Shown here: one piece after another, positions 1 to 8,847 of the stretch
Layout of the letters: the number at the start of each line of letters is the position of its first letter
Position numbering within the stretch: position 1 is the stretch's first letter
Assembly (NCBI RefSeq): GCF_012726175.1
Contig: NZ_JAASAD010000004.1
Coordinates: forward strand, 62,001 to 126,000
Source: Micromonospora sp. HNM0581
Lineage (GTDB): Bacteria > Actinomycetota > Actinomycetes > Mycobacteriales > Micromonosporaceae
Direction of reading: 5' to 3'
DNA length: 64,000 nt
The notes under the pieces: model-generated
Database searches by the model: none
What the model was told of the DNA's origin: nothing
The model's input: only the letters and a program-made list of their open reading frames with translations
Program-made: the position numbers and the translations under genes

Positions 1-944
1 TTCAGGCGGCACAACTGATGAACCGGGTCGAGCGGGAGTTCGGCAGCAGGCTGCCGCTGGCCGCCCTGTACCAGCACCGGACGGTGGCCGCGCTGGCCCG
101 GCTGCTCGACAACGACGACCGACCCGCCACGACGTCGACGGTGCAGTCGTTGGCTCCCGGCGACGGTCCGCCGGTGGTGCTCATCCATCCGGTCGGTGGT
201 GATCTGCTGTGCTACCGCGAGCTGGTCGAACGGCTGGGCGACGACTGGTCCGTGCTCGGGGTCGCCTCGCCCGCTTTGGACTCGGCTGTCGCTGTGCCGC
301 CGACCCTGCCCGAGCTGGCCGCAAGCTATCTCGACGACCTGCGGGGCGCGTTGCCCACGGACGGGCCGGTGCGCCTGGTCGGTTGGTCGCTGGGCGCGGT
401 ACTGGCGTACGAGCTGGGCCGGCAACTCACCGCGGCGGGGCGAACCTGCACCGCGGTGTTGATCGACCCGTGGGTCGGACCCGTCGGGTCCAGCGGTGAG
501 CCGGAGACCGACGAGCTGTTCCGGGCGTTCCTGACCGACGTGACCCGGGGCGAGATGTCGGTGGTGGTGCCGCCGGCCGGCGGTGGCGTCGTCAGTGCGG
601 AGCCGTTACGTGCCCGCTGGCCGGAGTTGGCCGCGACCCGGCCGGAGCTGGCGGCACTGGGGCTGGCGGCGGCGGAACGGCTGTTCGACGTCTTCGCCGC
701 GCACACCCGAGCGCTGGTGCGTTACCCGGTGCCGGAGGCTACCGAACTCACCGTGCACCTGATCGAGGCGCAGACCAGGCTCGGTGGTGCGGCCGGCGAC
801 TACCTGGTACGACTCGGCGACCGGCTGCCCGAGGGCGCCGCGACGACGACCCGCCGGATTCCCGGTGACCACTTCGCGGTGACCGACGCGGTCGGCGTGG
901 GCCCGGTAGCCGCAGCGGTAGCCGCCGCTCTCGGCCACGTCTGA
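1..944 (+). CDS. C-terminal end of a modular synthase: carrier domain tail plus thioesterase (partial)
   Basis: The frame is open from the left edge (first full codon at base 3) and encodes the last 313 residues of a larger protein. The first 35 visible residues are the final helices of a carrier protein (pattern AAQLMNRVEREFGSRLPLAAL). An alpha/beta-hydrolase thioesterase follows. Its nucleophile motif GWSLG lies near residue 127 of the visible part, and a GDHF histidine motif near the end, so unlike the other integrated TE in this window its triad looks complete. Such domains release finished peptides or polyketides. The gene ends at a strong hairpin and faces a convergent gene. Whether the upstream part is NRPS or PKS cannot be seen, nor whether it works with the NRPS at 15.5-27.2 kb. 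Confidence 0.88.
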   Translation, partial: QAAQLMNRVEREFGSRLPLAALYQHRTVAALARLLDNDDRPATTSTVQSLAPGDGPPVVLIHPVGGDLLCYRELVERLGDDWSVLGVASPALDSAVAVPPTLPELAASYLDDLRGALPTDGPVRLVGWSLGAVLAYELGRQLTAAGRTCTAVLIDPWVGPVGSSGEPETDELFRAFLTDVTRGEMSVVVPPAGGGVVSAEPLRARWPELAATRPELAALGLAAAERLFDVFAAHTRALVRYPVPEATELTVHLIEAQTRLGGAAGDYLVRLGDRLPEGAATTTRRIPGDHFAVTDAVGVGPVAAAVAAALGHV

Positions 945-982
945 CGGCGGTCGCCACTCGGCCGAATCGGCGCAACCCACGT

Positions 983-1014
983 CGGTGTGGCCGTCACCGG
1001 CAACGGCCACACCG
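983..1014. terminator. Bidirectional hairpin between convergent genes
   Basis: A perfect 12-bp stem (arms 983-994 and 1003-1014, arm core GGTGTGGCCGT) with an 8-base loop sits between the stop at 944 and the convergent stop at 1025. There is no T-run, as is usual for actinomycete terminators. Confidence 0.75.
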
Positions 1015-1024
1015 GTCGGTTACC

Positions 1025-2023
1025 TCAGGCGTGCAGCCGGTCGAGCAGGTCGGCGCGGATGGCCGGGCGAGTGCCGAACACGAGCAGGAACATCGCCTCG
1101 CGCATGAGTCGTTCGGTCGGGCGGTGCCGCAACACCGCTGCGCTGCCGGTGGTGGTGGCGAGCAGGCCGGCGGACCGCAGTGCGAGGGCGGCAGCGGCGG
1201 CTCGCGCCGAGGGCAGTTCCTGCGGGCCGGCTTCGTCGAGGGCACGCCGACACCTGTCGATTGACTCGTCCAGTGGGCTGGGTCCGATCAGCCGCGCGCA
1301 GCGGGTCGCCACACCCAACGGCAGGGAGCCGTTGAACCGCAGGGTCGCCGGGTCACGTTGCAGGTAGACCTCGTGCGGGACGGTACCGGTGACCCGTTCC
1401 TCGGGCAGGAAGTGGCCGGTGAAGGTGACCTGCACGGTGCGGCTGGCGCCGACCGCCACCATGTCGACCGGCGTGACCCTCAGGGTGTCACTTTCCCGGG
1501 CGTCGAGCAGTGACCAGACCAGGGTGTCCGCGTCGTCCCGCGCGGCGGCGAAGAGGGTGTCGACCAGCCCCCACCCGGTCACCCAGGGGGCTTCGCCGTG
1601 CAGCAGCCACCCACCGTCGACCGGTTCGGCGCGGACCGCCGGTGGCCCGGGTCGGGTCGCCGCGATGGCCAGCCCGGCTCGGCGGTCGCCCCGGCACAAC
1701 GGCTCGAGCCATTCCTGCGTGATGCCGGGACGCTGGCTGTGGGTGGCGGCCATGACGGCGCTGTGGTGCTGCGCCCAGACGAACCCGGTGGTGAGGCAGC
1801 CACTGGCGATGATCTCCATGACCCGGGCGGCGGTGGCGGTGTCCTCGGCCGACATCGCACTGAACTCGGACGGGCCGGCGACGCCGTAGAAACCCTCGGC
1901 GGCGAGGAGGTCGAGGTGGTTGTTCAGTGTCATCTCGCCCGCATCGACCGTCTCTGCCGCCGGGAACAGCACCTCGTCGGCGATGCGCTCCGCGCGGTCC
2001 AACACCTTGGCAGAGTTGCTCAT
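1025..2023 (-). CDS. Acyl-CoA-dehydrogenase-fold flavoprotein
   Basis: 332 aa. It has the three-part layout of the acyl-CoA dehydrogenase family: an N-terminal helical part, a central beta part with a WVTGWG segment like those contacting flavin, and a C-terminal helical bundle. It is shorter and more divergent than FadE enzymes and lacks an obvious catalytic Glu motif, so desaturation of a carrier-bound or free intermediate, or an oxygenase-type reaction, are both possible. I start it at ATG 2023; the frame stays open upstream to 2089, but the extra stretch reads as non-coding promoter. Divergent from the methyltransferase at 2184. The substrate is unknown. Confidence 0.75.
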   Translation of the reverse strand: MSNSAKVLDRAERIADEVLFPAAETVDAGEMTLNNHLDLLAAEGFYGVAGPSEFSAMSAEDTATAARVMEIIASGCLTTGFVWAQHHSAVMAATHSQRPGITQEWLEPLCRGDRRAGLAIAATRPGPPAVRAEPVDGGWLLHGEAPWVTGWGLVDTLFAAARDDADTLVWSLLDARESDTLRVTPVDMVAVGASRTVQVTFTGHFLPEERVTGTVPHEVYLQRDPATLRFNGSLPLGVATRCARLIGPSPLDESIDRCRRALDEAGPQELPSARAAAAALALRSAGLLATTTGSAAVLRHRPTERLMREAMFLLVFGTRPAIRADLLDRLHA

Positions 2024-2118
2024 CAGTGGGTCCACCGTCCGTTCCGTTGTCAGTCGGTGTGTGGATTGTGCCAACAGCCTAACGAACACACCTCACGCAG
2101 CCTAGAAGCTACACAGTC

Positions 2119-2152
2119 GGGTGTTGCGTTTGTTGGCTCAGCACTATGCTGA
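2119..2152 (+). promoter_or_regulatory. Divergent promoter: cluster motif plus 15-bp palindrome
   Basis: GGGTGTTGCGTT (2119-2130) matches the motif repeated across the cluster. It is followed by a perfect palindrome TCAGCA-CTA-TGCTGA (2138-2152) that contains a plausible -10 box TATGCT (2145-2150), with TTGCGT (2124-2129) as a weak -35 at 15-base spacing. The layout suits a repressor site controlling the methyltransferase at 2184 and perhaps the divergent gene. Confidence 0.5.
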
Positions 2153-2183
2153 ACACGTCACGCCGATCCGGGAGGTCGCCACG

Positions 2184-3017
2184 GTGGCAGAAGACCCAGC
2201 GACACGGTCCCAGCGGGTCAGCACGTTCTACGACCTGATGGGCACGTTCCTCGACGCCGTCTACGGCGACAACCTGCACTACGGCTACTGGACCGACGAG
2301 CACGATCAGGCCACCATGCCGCAGGCTCAGGAACGCCTCAACGACGAGATCGCCGCCCGGCTGGGCGTCGGTGCCGGCGACCGCGTACTCGACATCGGCT
2401 GCGGCACCGGAGGACCCACCCGACGGATAGCCCACCGCACCGGCGCCGAGGCCGACGGCATCTCGCTCAGCGGACGCCAGGTCGATCGGGCCAACGAGCT
2501 GGCCGCCGAGGAAGGACTCGACCGGCGGGTACGTTTCACCCGCGCCGACGCCACCGACCTGCCGTTCCCGGACGACAGCTTCGACGCGGCGCTGGCCCTG
2601 GAGGTGCTGGTACATGTGCCCGACAAGACCGCCGCGTTGATCGAGGCGCACCGGGTGTTGCGACCCGGTGGACGACTGGTCCTCGCCGAACTGACCCTGA
2701 CCCGCCCGATGGGACCGGAACAGCAACGGATCTGGTCGGGGATGCCGATGTCGACGCCGCCGACCGCCGAGGCGTACACCGGGCAGGTACGCGACGCCGG
2801 CTTCGAGATCATCGAAGTGCTGGACGCCAGCGAGCACGTCCGCCGCTCACACCGAGCCACCCGGGAGGCGGTCGCCCAGCAGCGTGAACAGCTCTCCGGC
2901 AGCTACGGCCCCCGGGTGCTTCGCCAGGTCAGCAACGCGGTACTCGACCTGCAGTCGGTCGCCGAATCCTGCCTGGGCTACGTGCTGCTCACCGCCCGCC
3001 GGTCCGGCCGAGACTGA
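2184..3017 (+). CDS. SAM-dependent class I methyltransferase
   Basis: 277 aa. The SAM-binding motif VLDIGCGTGGPT lies near residue 70, followed by a post-I acidic region and a RPGGRLVLAE segment near residue 165, the standard small-molecule methyltransferase fold (UbiE/RebM/sarcosine-type relatives). The GTG start at 2184 is chosen because GGAGG (2171-2175) sits 8 bases upstream; the frame runs back to 2121 but that part is promoter. O-, N- or C-methylation of the cluster product is inferred from context only. It is followed 47 bases later by the metallo-hydrolase and probably co-transcribed. Confidence 0.82.
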   Translation: MAEDPATRSQRVSTFYDLMGTFLDAVYGDNLHYGYWTDEHDQATMPQAQERLNDEIAARLGVGAGDRVLDIGCGTGGPTRRIAHRTGAEADGISLSGRQVDRANELAAEEGLDRRVRFTRADATDLPFPDDSFDAALALEVLVHVPDKTAALIEAHRVLRPGGRLVLAELTLTRPMGPEQQRIWSGMPMSTPPTAEAYTGQVRDAGFEIIEVLDASEHVRRSHRATREAVAQQREQLSGSYGPRVLRQVSNAVLDLQSVAESCLGYVLLTARRSGRD

Positions 3018-3064
3018 TCGGCCCGGTCAGGTCCGGGTCGACCCGGACGAGTTGAGGAGGACCC

Positions 3065-4063
3065 GTGTACCGACCCCGCCCCGTCCACCACCTCCTGTCG
3101 CGGTTCACCGGCCGGCCTGCCGGGCGGGCCTGGCCCCGCGACTTCACCGACCGGCTCACCCATCCCGTCCCCGGACCGGCCGCGGTCCTGCGGTTGACCC
3201 GCGAACGCGGCAACCGCCCGGTCGGGCCGACGGCGGGACGGGTACCGGTGGTCGACGAGGCGCTACCCCGCCCCGACCCAGGGCAGGCCGCGGTGACCTG
3301 GATCGGCCATGCCACCTGTCTGGTGCAGCTCGGTGGCCGGGTGGTCCTCACCGACCCGGTCTTCGCCGAGAAGATTCCGGGCACCCCGACGCGATTCACC
3401 CCACCCGGTGTGGCCTGGGACTCACTGCCACCGGTCGACGTGGTGTTGATCAGCCACAACCACTTCGACCACCTCGACGAGCCGACCGTGCGTCGGCTGC
3501 CTCGGGACACCACGATGTTGGTGCCCGCCGGGTTGGCCTGGTGGTTCGAGGCGAGGGGATTCCGCCGGGTCGTCGAGCTGGACTGGTGGGAGTCGACCAC
3601 GATCGACGGCGTCCGTTTCGACTTCACCCCGGCGCACCACTGGAGTCGCAGAGGGCTCTTCGACACCTGTCAGAGCCTGTGGGGCGGCTGGCTGATGACC
3701 GCCTCCGGCCCTGCCCCCCAGAGGGTCTTCTTCGCCGGCGACTCCGCCTACGGCCCGGCGTTCGCCGAGATCGGCGCACGTTTCCCGGGCATCGACGTGG
3801 CGCTGTTGCCGGTGGGCGCGTTCCGGCCACGCTGGTTCATGAAGCCGCTGCACATGGACCCGGCCGAGGCGGTACGCGCCTGCGGGGACCTGGGGTCCGA
3901 GCGGATGGTGACCATTCACTGGGGTACGTTCGCGCTCTCGGCCGAGCCGGTGCTGGCACCGGTCGAGCTGGCCCGCAAGGCATGGGCGGAATCGGGACGA
4001 CCGGCCGCGAACCTGTGGGATCTCGCCGTCGGTGAGAGCCGGTTGCTGACCGGCGACGCCTAG
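3065..4063 (+). CDS. Metallo-beta-lactamase-fold hydrolase, NAPE-PLD/UlaG-like
   Basis: 332 aa. The zinc-binding motif SHNHFDHLD (about residues 132-140), an upstream WIGHATCLVQLGG strand and a GDSAYG motif mark the lactonase/phospholipase-D-like branch of the metallo-beta-lactamase superfamily. GTG start with GAGGAGG 5 bases upstream. In a biosynthetic cluster such enzymes may hydrolyse an ester, lactone or thioester, or act as housekeeping lipid enzymes; nothing in the sequence decides this. It ends at a strong convergent hairpin. Confidence 0.8.
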   Translation: MYRPRPVHHLLSRFTGRPAGRAWPRDFTDRLTHPVPGPAAVLRLTRERGNRPVGPTAGRVPVVDEALPRPDPGQAAVTWIGHATCLVQLGGRVVLTDPVFAEKIPGTPTRFTPPGVAWDSLPPVDVVLISHNHFDHLDEPTVRRLPRDTTMLVPAGLAWWFEARGFRRVVELDWWESTTIDGVRFDFTPAHHWSRRGLFDTCQSLWGGWLMTASGPAPQRVFFAGDSAYGPAFAEIGARFPGIDVALLPVGAFRPRWFMKPLHMDPAEAVRACGDLGSERMVTIHWGTFALSAEPVLAPVELARKAWAESGRPAANLWDLAVGESRLLTGDA

Positions 4064-4097
4064 CGCGATCGTCCCACTGGGCGTACTCCCCTCGATT

Positions 4098-4130
4098 GTC
4101 CGGGCGCCCGACGGGACCGGGCGCCCGGAC
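4098..4130. terminator. Bidirectional hairpin
   Basis: Perfect 12-bp stem, GTCCGGGCGCCC (4098-4109) with its complement (4119-4130) and a 9-base loop, between the convergent stops at 4063 and 4157. Confidence 0.8.
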
Positions 4131-4156
4131 GACGTCACCCGGCGGGGACGGCCAGG

Positions 4157-5563
4157 TCAGCGGCCGGCGCCCGCTGCCCGGGCGCGACGTGCGGCCCGGG
4201 CAGCGAAGAACGCCCGCGGCGCCAGAGCCGCCGTGTGCGGCAACAGCAACGGGAGTCGGTCACCGGTCTCCTGCCGCCAGATGAACAGGTGCGCGCCCTT
4301 GTCACCGGCGCTCCCCTTGGCGAACTTCGGCTGGTTCACGGTGACGAACGCCAGCTCTGTGTATTCGGTCTTGCGGCGCAGCACCAGGTCACGCAGGATC
4401 TTCCCGCCGGTGTGGCTGGGCGCGATTCCGTTGCCGGTGTAACCGTGGCCGTAGACGAGACCGTCGCCGGTGCGGCCGAACTGCGGGATGAAGGTGCGGC
4501 TCCAACCGATCGGCCCACCGAAGGCGTGACTGAACCGGACGTCCCGCCAGGCCGGGAAGAACCGGGCGAACGACTCGCGGAGATCGGCGTGGGCCGCGTC
4601 GTTGCGAAGATGGCTCCGGTCCGTGTCGCGCCGGTCGAAGTAGTACCACCGGCCGCCGGACCAGACGACCCGGTTGTCGGCGGTCAGCCGGGCCGCGTGG
4701 GCGAACGACAGTGAGTTGCTGACGCCCTCTCGGCCGGGCCAGGCCACCCTGGCCAGCTGCACGTCGGTGAGCGGTTCGGTGACCATCAGGTAGTTCCACA
4801 CCGGCATGACCTTCGTGTGGGTCTGGGCGAAGCTGTGCTGCCAGGCGTTGGTGGCCAGGACGACCTCGTTCGCGGTCACCGTGCCGGTGGGGGTGCTGAC
4901 CTGGTATCGGTTACCGACCTTGCGTACCTCGACGGCCGGGGTCTGCTCGTGGATCGTGACGCCCTGCTCCCGGACCACCCGGGCCAGGCCCTGTATGAGG
5001 CGGTGCGGGTTCACGAGCGCGCCGGTGGTCCGCAACGCGCCGAGCACCTGCGGCGACCCGATCCGCTGCTGGGCCTCGTCACGGTCCAGCAGCTTGAACG
5101 AGCCGCGCAGCCCGGTACGCTCACTGCGCTTGACCTGGAGTTCGAGCCGGGCCAACTGCTTGCGGTCGGTGACCACCTGGAGCATGCCGTTCATGCTGAA
5201 GTCGGCGTCGATGCCGTACTGGCGGCAGAACCGGCCGATGTCGATGATCGAGCGGGCACCGCTGCGGTACACCCCGGCGGCCTTCTCTCGACCGTAGTAC
5301 CACAGCAGCCGACGCAGCACCTTGCCGGCGGTCAGGCCGACGAACCCGCCGTTGGCGCTGGACGCGCCGCTGCCCACCGTCGAGGCGTCCAGCACCCGGA
5401 TGTCTGCTGACGGCTCCGCCTCGGCGAGGAAGTGCGCCGCCCACAGACCGGTGTACCCGGCGCCGACGATGCAGATGTCGCAGGTCGCGTCGCCGTCGAG
5501 CGGCTCACCGGTCTCGACCGGCTCGGTGTCGTGCCAGTAGACGCTGTACCGGGTCTCTTCCAC
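4157..5563 (-). CDS. FAD-dependent amine oxidoreductase (DAO/PuuB-like)
   Basis: 468 aa. An N-terminal Rossmann dinucleotide motif (GAGYTGLWAAHFL, about residues 31-43) followed by a SSANGGFVG segment places it in the D-amino-acid-oxidase family, closest in style to gamma-glutamylputrescine oxidase and sarcosine-type oxidases that oxidise C-N bonds. The GTG start at 5563 has GGGAG 6 bases upstream; the longer open frame to 5752 would run through the promoter and into the neighbouring VOC gene. A role in oxidising an amine or a thiazolidine-type ring of the product is conceivable but unproven. Confidence 0.8.
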   Translation of the reverse strand: MEETRYSVYWHDTEPVETGEPLDGDATCDICIVGAGYTGLWAAHFLAEAEPSADIRVLDASTVGSGASSANGGFVGLTAGKVLRRLLWYYGREKAAGVYRSGARSIIDIGRFCRQYGIDADFSMNGMLQVVTDRKQLARLELQVKRSERTGLRGSFKLLDRDEAQQRIGSPQVLGALRTTGALVNPHRLIQGLARVVREQGVTIHEQTPAVEVRKVGNRYQVSTPTGTVTANEVVLATNAWQHSFAQTHTKVMPVWNYLMVTEPLTDVQLARVAWPGREGVSNSLSFAHAARLTADNRVVWSGGRWYYFDRRDTDRSHLRNDAAHADLRESFARFFPAWRDVRFSHAFGGPIGWSRTFIPQFGRTGDGLVYGHGYTGNGIAPSHTGGKILRDLVLRRKTEYTELAFVTVNQPKFAKGSAGDKGAHLFIWRQETGDRLPLLLPHTAALAPRAFFAARAARRARAAGAGR

Positions 5564-5661
5564 GTCGGTCTCCCAGTCGTCGGTGCGGAGTAGTCCGGCG
5601 GCGCGGCACACCGCCCGGCGCGTGTCGTACCACCCGTGGCAGCCAGGCGGTCCGGTCCCAC

Positions 5662-5689
5662 TATCTACAGCGTATGTTGTTTTGGGCAA
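5662..5689 (-). promoter_or_regulatory. Promoter of the amine oxidoreductase with cluster motif in the spacer
   Basis: On the minus strand TTGCCC (5684-5689) and TAGATA (5662-5667) are 16 bases apart. The cluster motif GTATGTTGTTTT (5672-5683, plus-strand reading) fills the spacer, a position where a bound protein would block polymerase. Confidence 0.5.
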
Positions 5690-5693
5690 GACC

Positions 5694-6188
5694 CTACAAC
5701 CGACGATCCCCGTCGGTTGTCCGCGCCGCCCGCTCGGCCCGGCGCTGCTCACGCAGACGATTCATGAAGTAGTCGGCGTTCAGCCAGTAGAACTCCAACC
5801 AGATGTTGTCCGGATCGCGCAGCCAGATGCCGTAGCCGGCCTCGAGGAACAGCTCACGGACACCGGAATGCGGCGCGCCGACAGCGTCCAGATGCTCGGC
5901 CCACTCGCTCAGGTCGGCCATGTCCGGTACGTGGTAGCCCAGGTGGTGCAGGCCGACACGCCGCTCGTCGAAGGGTTCGGGGTCCGGTGTCACCGCCTGG
6001 CCGAGCACGATGGAGGAGAGAGACCCCCGGTGCACGAGCGTGCGGAAGGTGAACCCGGACTCGGCGGGTGTCGCGTCCCGCACGGGGGTGAAGTCCATGA
6101 CCCGGCAGTACCACTCGGTACTGCGCTCCAGGTCGCGGACGGTCAGGTTGACGTGGTTCCTGCCGTTGAGTTTGGGCACAAGACGCAT
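5694..6188 (-). CDS. VOC (glyoxalase/bleomycin-resistance/dioxygenase fold) protein
   Basis: 164 aa made of two beta-alpha-beta-beta-beta units. Candidate metal ligands are the His of NHVNLTV (about residue 12), the His pair in GLHHLGYHV and the Glu of IWLEFYW. Members isomerise, lyse or dioxygenate small molecules, or bind and sequester drugs. ATG 6188 is the natural start because it opens the first beta strand; no clear Shine-Dalgarno is present, so the mRNA may be nearly leaderless. Divergent from the flavin monooxygenase at 6306. It is one of four VOC genes in the cluster. Confidence 0.8.
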   Translation of the reverse strand: MRLVPKLNGRNHVNLTVRDLERSTEWYCRVMDFTPVRDATPAESGFTFRTLVHRGSLSSIVLGQAVTPDPEPFDERRVGLHHLGYHVPDMADLSEWAEHLDAVGAPHSGVRELFLEAGYGIWLRDPDNIWLEFYWLNADYFMNRLREQRRAERAARTTDGDRRL

Positions 6189-6218
6189 GATAGTGGCCTG
6201 ACTCGTATCTTGGGTGTG

Positions 6219-6230
6219 GCGTGTTGTCGT
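6219..6230 (+). promoter_or_regulatory. Cluster motif (weak copy) in a divergent promoter gap
   Basis: GCGTGTTGTCGT matches 9 of 12 positions of the repeated word GTRTGTTGYGTT. It lies in the 117-base gap between the VOC gene (start 6188) and the flavin monooxygenase (start 6306). Confidence 0.35.
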
Positions 6231-6305
6231 CGTTTCCCGGTAGCGTGTCGTCACCTGGCAGCGTGGTCGCCGGTAGCCGCCGGAACGGATGTGAGGAAAC
6301 CGGGC

Positions 6306-7682
6306 ATGCATCTGAACGTGTTCACCCAGTGCTCCCCGTCACCGCAGTTCAAAGGCATGTGGCGGGTACCCGGCGACCGCACCGCCACCGGCTACCGGTC
6401 CCTGGAATACTGGATCGCCCGGGCCCGCCAACTCGAGGCGGCCTGCATCGACGCCCTGTTCTTCGCCGACATCCACGGCGTGTACGACGTCTACCGGGGC
6501 TCCTGGGCGCCAGCCGTACGGCACGCTGTGCAGATCCCGTCGATCGACCCGGCGCTGCTGCTCTCCGCCGCCGCAGCAGCCACCCGGCACCTCGGTTTCG
6601 CGATCACCTATTCCACCACCTACCACTCGCCCTACGAATGCGCCCGGCTGTTCTCCTCGCTGGACCATCTCACCAGCGGACGGGTCGGGTGGAACATCGT
6701 CACCTCCTACCTACGCTCAGCAACCGCGAACGGGCTCGGCGACTACCTCGACCACGACGAGCGCTACGACCGGGCCGACGAGTACGTCCACGTCGCCCGC
6801 GCCCTCTGGGAGGACAGCTGGGACGCCGACGCGGTGGTCCGGGACGCCGAGCGGGACGTGTTCACCGACCCCGACCGGGTCCGTCAGATCGACCACCATG
6901 GACGCTGGTTCGACGTGCGCGGACCGCATCAGTGCGAGCCCTCACCGCAGCGCACCCCCGTGCTCTACCAGGCGGGTTCCTCTCCGCGGGGGATCGAGTT
7001 CGCCGCCCGGCACGCGGAGGTGGTCTTCCTCACCCTCGCCGACCCGGCCACCGGTGCCGAACCGGTGGCCGCCCTCCGCGCCGCCGTGGCCCGCCAGGGC
7101 CGGGACCCGGCCATGGTCAAGGCGTTGCAGGGCACGATGGTGATGGTCGGTCGGGACCGGGCCGAAGCCAAAGCCAAGGCCGAGGCGTACAACACCCTGT
7201 GGAGCAGCGAAGGACAGTTGGCCAAGTGGTGCGGGTGGATGGACATCGACCTCGCGGCCTTCCCCGACGACACCCCGGTCGCCGAGATCCGCAGCCAGGC
7301 GAGTCACTCGTTCCTCGGCTTCCTACGTAAGCTCACCCCGGACCGCACCTGGACCATCGGCGACGTCAAGTACCTCGTCTCGCGCCCCCGCCGGCCCCGG
7401 GCCGAGGCACCGGTGACACTGTTCGGCACCCCCGAACAGGTCGCTGACCGGATGGAACAGTGGCTCTCCGTCGCCGACGTGGACGGGTTCAACCTCATCC
7501 CCTGCCCACCGTCGGACGGCATCGACGACATCTGCGACCTGCTCGTACCCGAGCTGCAACGACGGGGCATGTTCCGAAGCGCCTACGATCCAGCGGAGGT
7601 CACCCTGCGAGAGCGGTACTTCGGCGCGGGAACGCCCACCTACCACGATCCGGCCCGCGTCGTGGCCGCCCGGGAGGGCTGA
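6306..7682 (+). CDS. Flavin-dependent monooxygenase, luciferase-like NtaA/SnaA/DszA group
   Basis: 458 aa, the length and style of the two-component monooxygenase group that includes nitrilotriacetate, pristinamycin IIA and dibenzothiophene-sulfone monooxygenases. Typical landmarks are DALFFADIHGVYDVYRG near residue 55, the GRVGWNIVTS segment near 125, YQAGSSPRGIEFAARHAE near 220 and FGTPEQVADRM near 375. These enzymes use reduced FMN from a separate reductase; a candidate partner is encoded at 40916. ATG 6306 starts the conserved region; a frame open from 5583 is antisense to the VOC gene. First gene of a five-gene operon. Oxygenation at S, N or an adjacent carbon is possible. Confidence 0.85.
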   Translation: MHLNVFTQCSPSPQFKGMWRVPGDRTATGYRSLEYWIARARQLEAACIDALFFADIHGVYDVYRGSWAPAVRHAVQIPSIDPALLLSAAAAATRHLGFAITYSTTYHSPYECARLFSSLDHLTSGRVGWNIVTSYLRSATANGLGDYLDHDERYDRADEYVHVARALWEDSWDADAVVRDAERDVFTDPDRVRQIDHHGRWFDVRGPHQCEPSPQRTPVLYQAGSSPRGIEFAARHAEVVFLTLADPATGAEPVAALRAAVARQGRDPAMVKALQGTMVMVGRDRAEAKAKAEAYNTLWSSEGQLAKWCGWMDIDLAAFPDDTPVAEIRSQASHSFLGFLRKLTPDRTWTIGDVKYLVSRPRRPRAEAPVTLFGTPEQVADRMEQWLSVADVDGFNLIPCPPSDGIDDICDLLVPELQRRGMFRSAYDPAEVTLRERYFGAGTPTYHDPARVVAAREG

Positions 7683-7685
7683 CCG

Positions 7686-8822
7686 GTGCGGCTACGCGAC
7701 ACCGCCGAGGAGTCGGAGTTCCGCGCCAGGCTACGCGCCTGGCTCGCCACGCACGTGCCCCGGCACCACGGCGGCACCGCACCAGGCGACTGGACGAAGG
7801 CGCTGCACGCGGCCGGCTACACCGGCCTGACCTGGCCCGCCGCGTACGGTGGACGCGGACTTCCGCCGACCTACCAGGCGATCTACGCGGAAGAAGCCGC
7901 CCTGGCCGGGGCGCCCGACCACGTGAACGTGATCGGGCTGGGGATGGTCGGGCCGACGATCGTCTCGCACGGCACACCCGAGCAGCAGCGCCGTTTCCTG
8001 GAACCGATCCTGTCCGGCGACTTCGTGTTCTGCCAGGGGTTCTCCGAGCCGGACGCCGGCAGTGACCTGGCCTCGGTACGCACCCGCGCGGTGGCCACCG
8101 ACGACGGCTGGCGGGTGACCGGCGAAAAGGTCTGGTCCTCGTACGCCCACCAGGCCGACTGGTGCCTGCTGCTGGCCCGTACCGAGCCCGGCTCCACCGC
8201 ACACGCCGGCCTGACCTGCCTGCTGGTCGACATGCGCAGCCCCGGTGTGCAGGTACTACCCCTGCGACAGAGTACCGGTGACAGCGACTTCAACCAGATC
8301 GTGCTGACCGACGTGGCCGTCCCCCACGACTGTGTACTGGGGCCGGTGGGTGAGGGGTGGCGGATCGCGATGACCACCCTCGCGCACGAACGCGGCACCT
8401 TCGGGATCACCCTGACCGCCAGGCTAGCCGTCGAGTTCGACCGGCTGTTGGGTACCGTGCGCGACCTCGGACTGGCCGACGATCCGGCGGTACGCGCCGA
8501 CGTGGCCGAGCTGTACGTGCAGTTGCAGGGCTTGCGCTGGACCGGCCAGCGGACGATGGCCACGCTGGCCCGCACCGGTAGACCCGGGCCGGAGAGCTCG
8601 ATCCTCAAACTGCACTGGTCGGTCACCAACCAGCGCCTGGCCGCGCTCGCGCTGCGCCTGCTCGGCCCGGCGGCGATGCTGCACGGTCCGGACAGCCACG
8701 CCGCCGGCCACTGGCAGCACCTACGACTACGCAGCAGGGCCAATTCGATCGAGGGCGGCACCTCGGAGATCCTGCGCGGCATCATCGCCGAACGCGTCCT
8801 CGACCTGCCCCGGACCAGGTGA
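7686..8822 (+). CDS. Acyl-CoA dehydrogenase, large-subunit type of a paired enzyme
   Basis: 378 aa with complete family signatures: GFSEPDAGSDLAS near residue 117, WRVTGEKVWSSYA near 142 and the C-terminal NSIEGGTSEILRGIIAERVL. GTG start three bases after the preceding stop, so translationally linked. It is followed at once by a shorter, divergent homologue. Adjacent unequal pairs of this kind form alpha2-beta2 heterotetramers in actinobacterial sterol side-chain degradation (ChsE1/ChsE2 type), which I take as the model here. Likely job: alpha,beta-desaturation of an acyl thioester made with the neighbouring acyl-AMP ligase. Confidence 0.88.
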   Translation: MRLRDTAEESEFRARLRAWLATHVPRHHGGTAPGDWTKALHAAGYTGLTWPAAYGGRGLPPTYQAIYAEEAALAGAPDHVNVIGLGMVGPTIVSHGTPEQQRRFLEPILSGDFVFCQGFSEPDAGSDLASVRTRAVATDDGWRVTGEKVWSSYAHQADWCLLLARTEPGSTAHAGLTCLLVDMRSPGVQVLPLRQSTGDSDFNQIVLTDVAVPHDCVLGPVGEGWRIAMTTLAHERGTFGITLTARLAVEFDRLLGTVRDLGLADDPAVRADVAELYVQLQGLRWTGQRTMATLARTGRPGPESSILKLHWSVTNQRLAALALRLLGPAAMLHGPDSHAAGHWQHLRLRSRANSIEGGTSEILRGIIAERVLDLPRTR

Positions 8823-8847
8823 GCCGTTCAGGCCGGAGAGGAACAGC

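Noticed and set aside
5583..6305. N-terminal extension of the flavin monooxygenase frame
   Set aside because: The upstream part is antisense to the VOC gene and its promoter; homology begins at ATG 6306, which has a GAGG sequence upstream.
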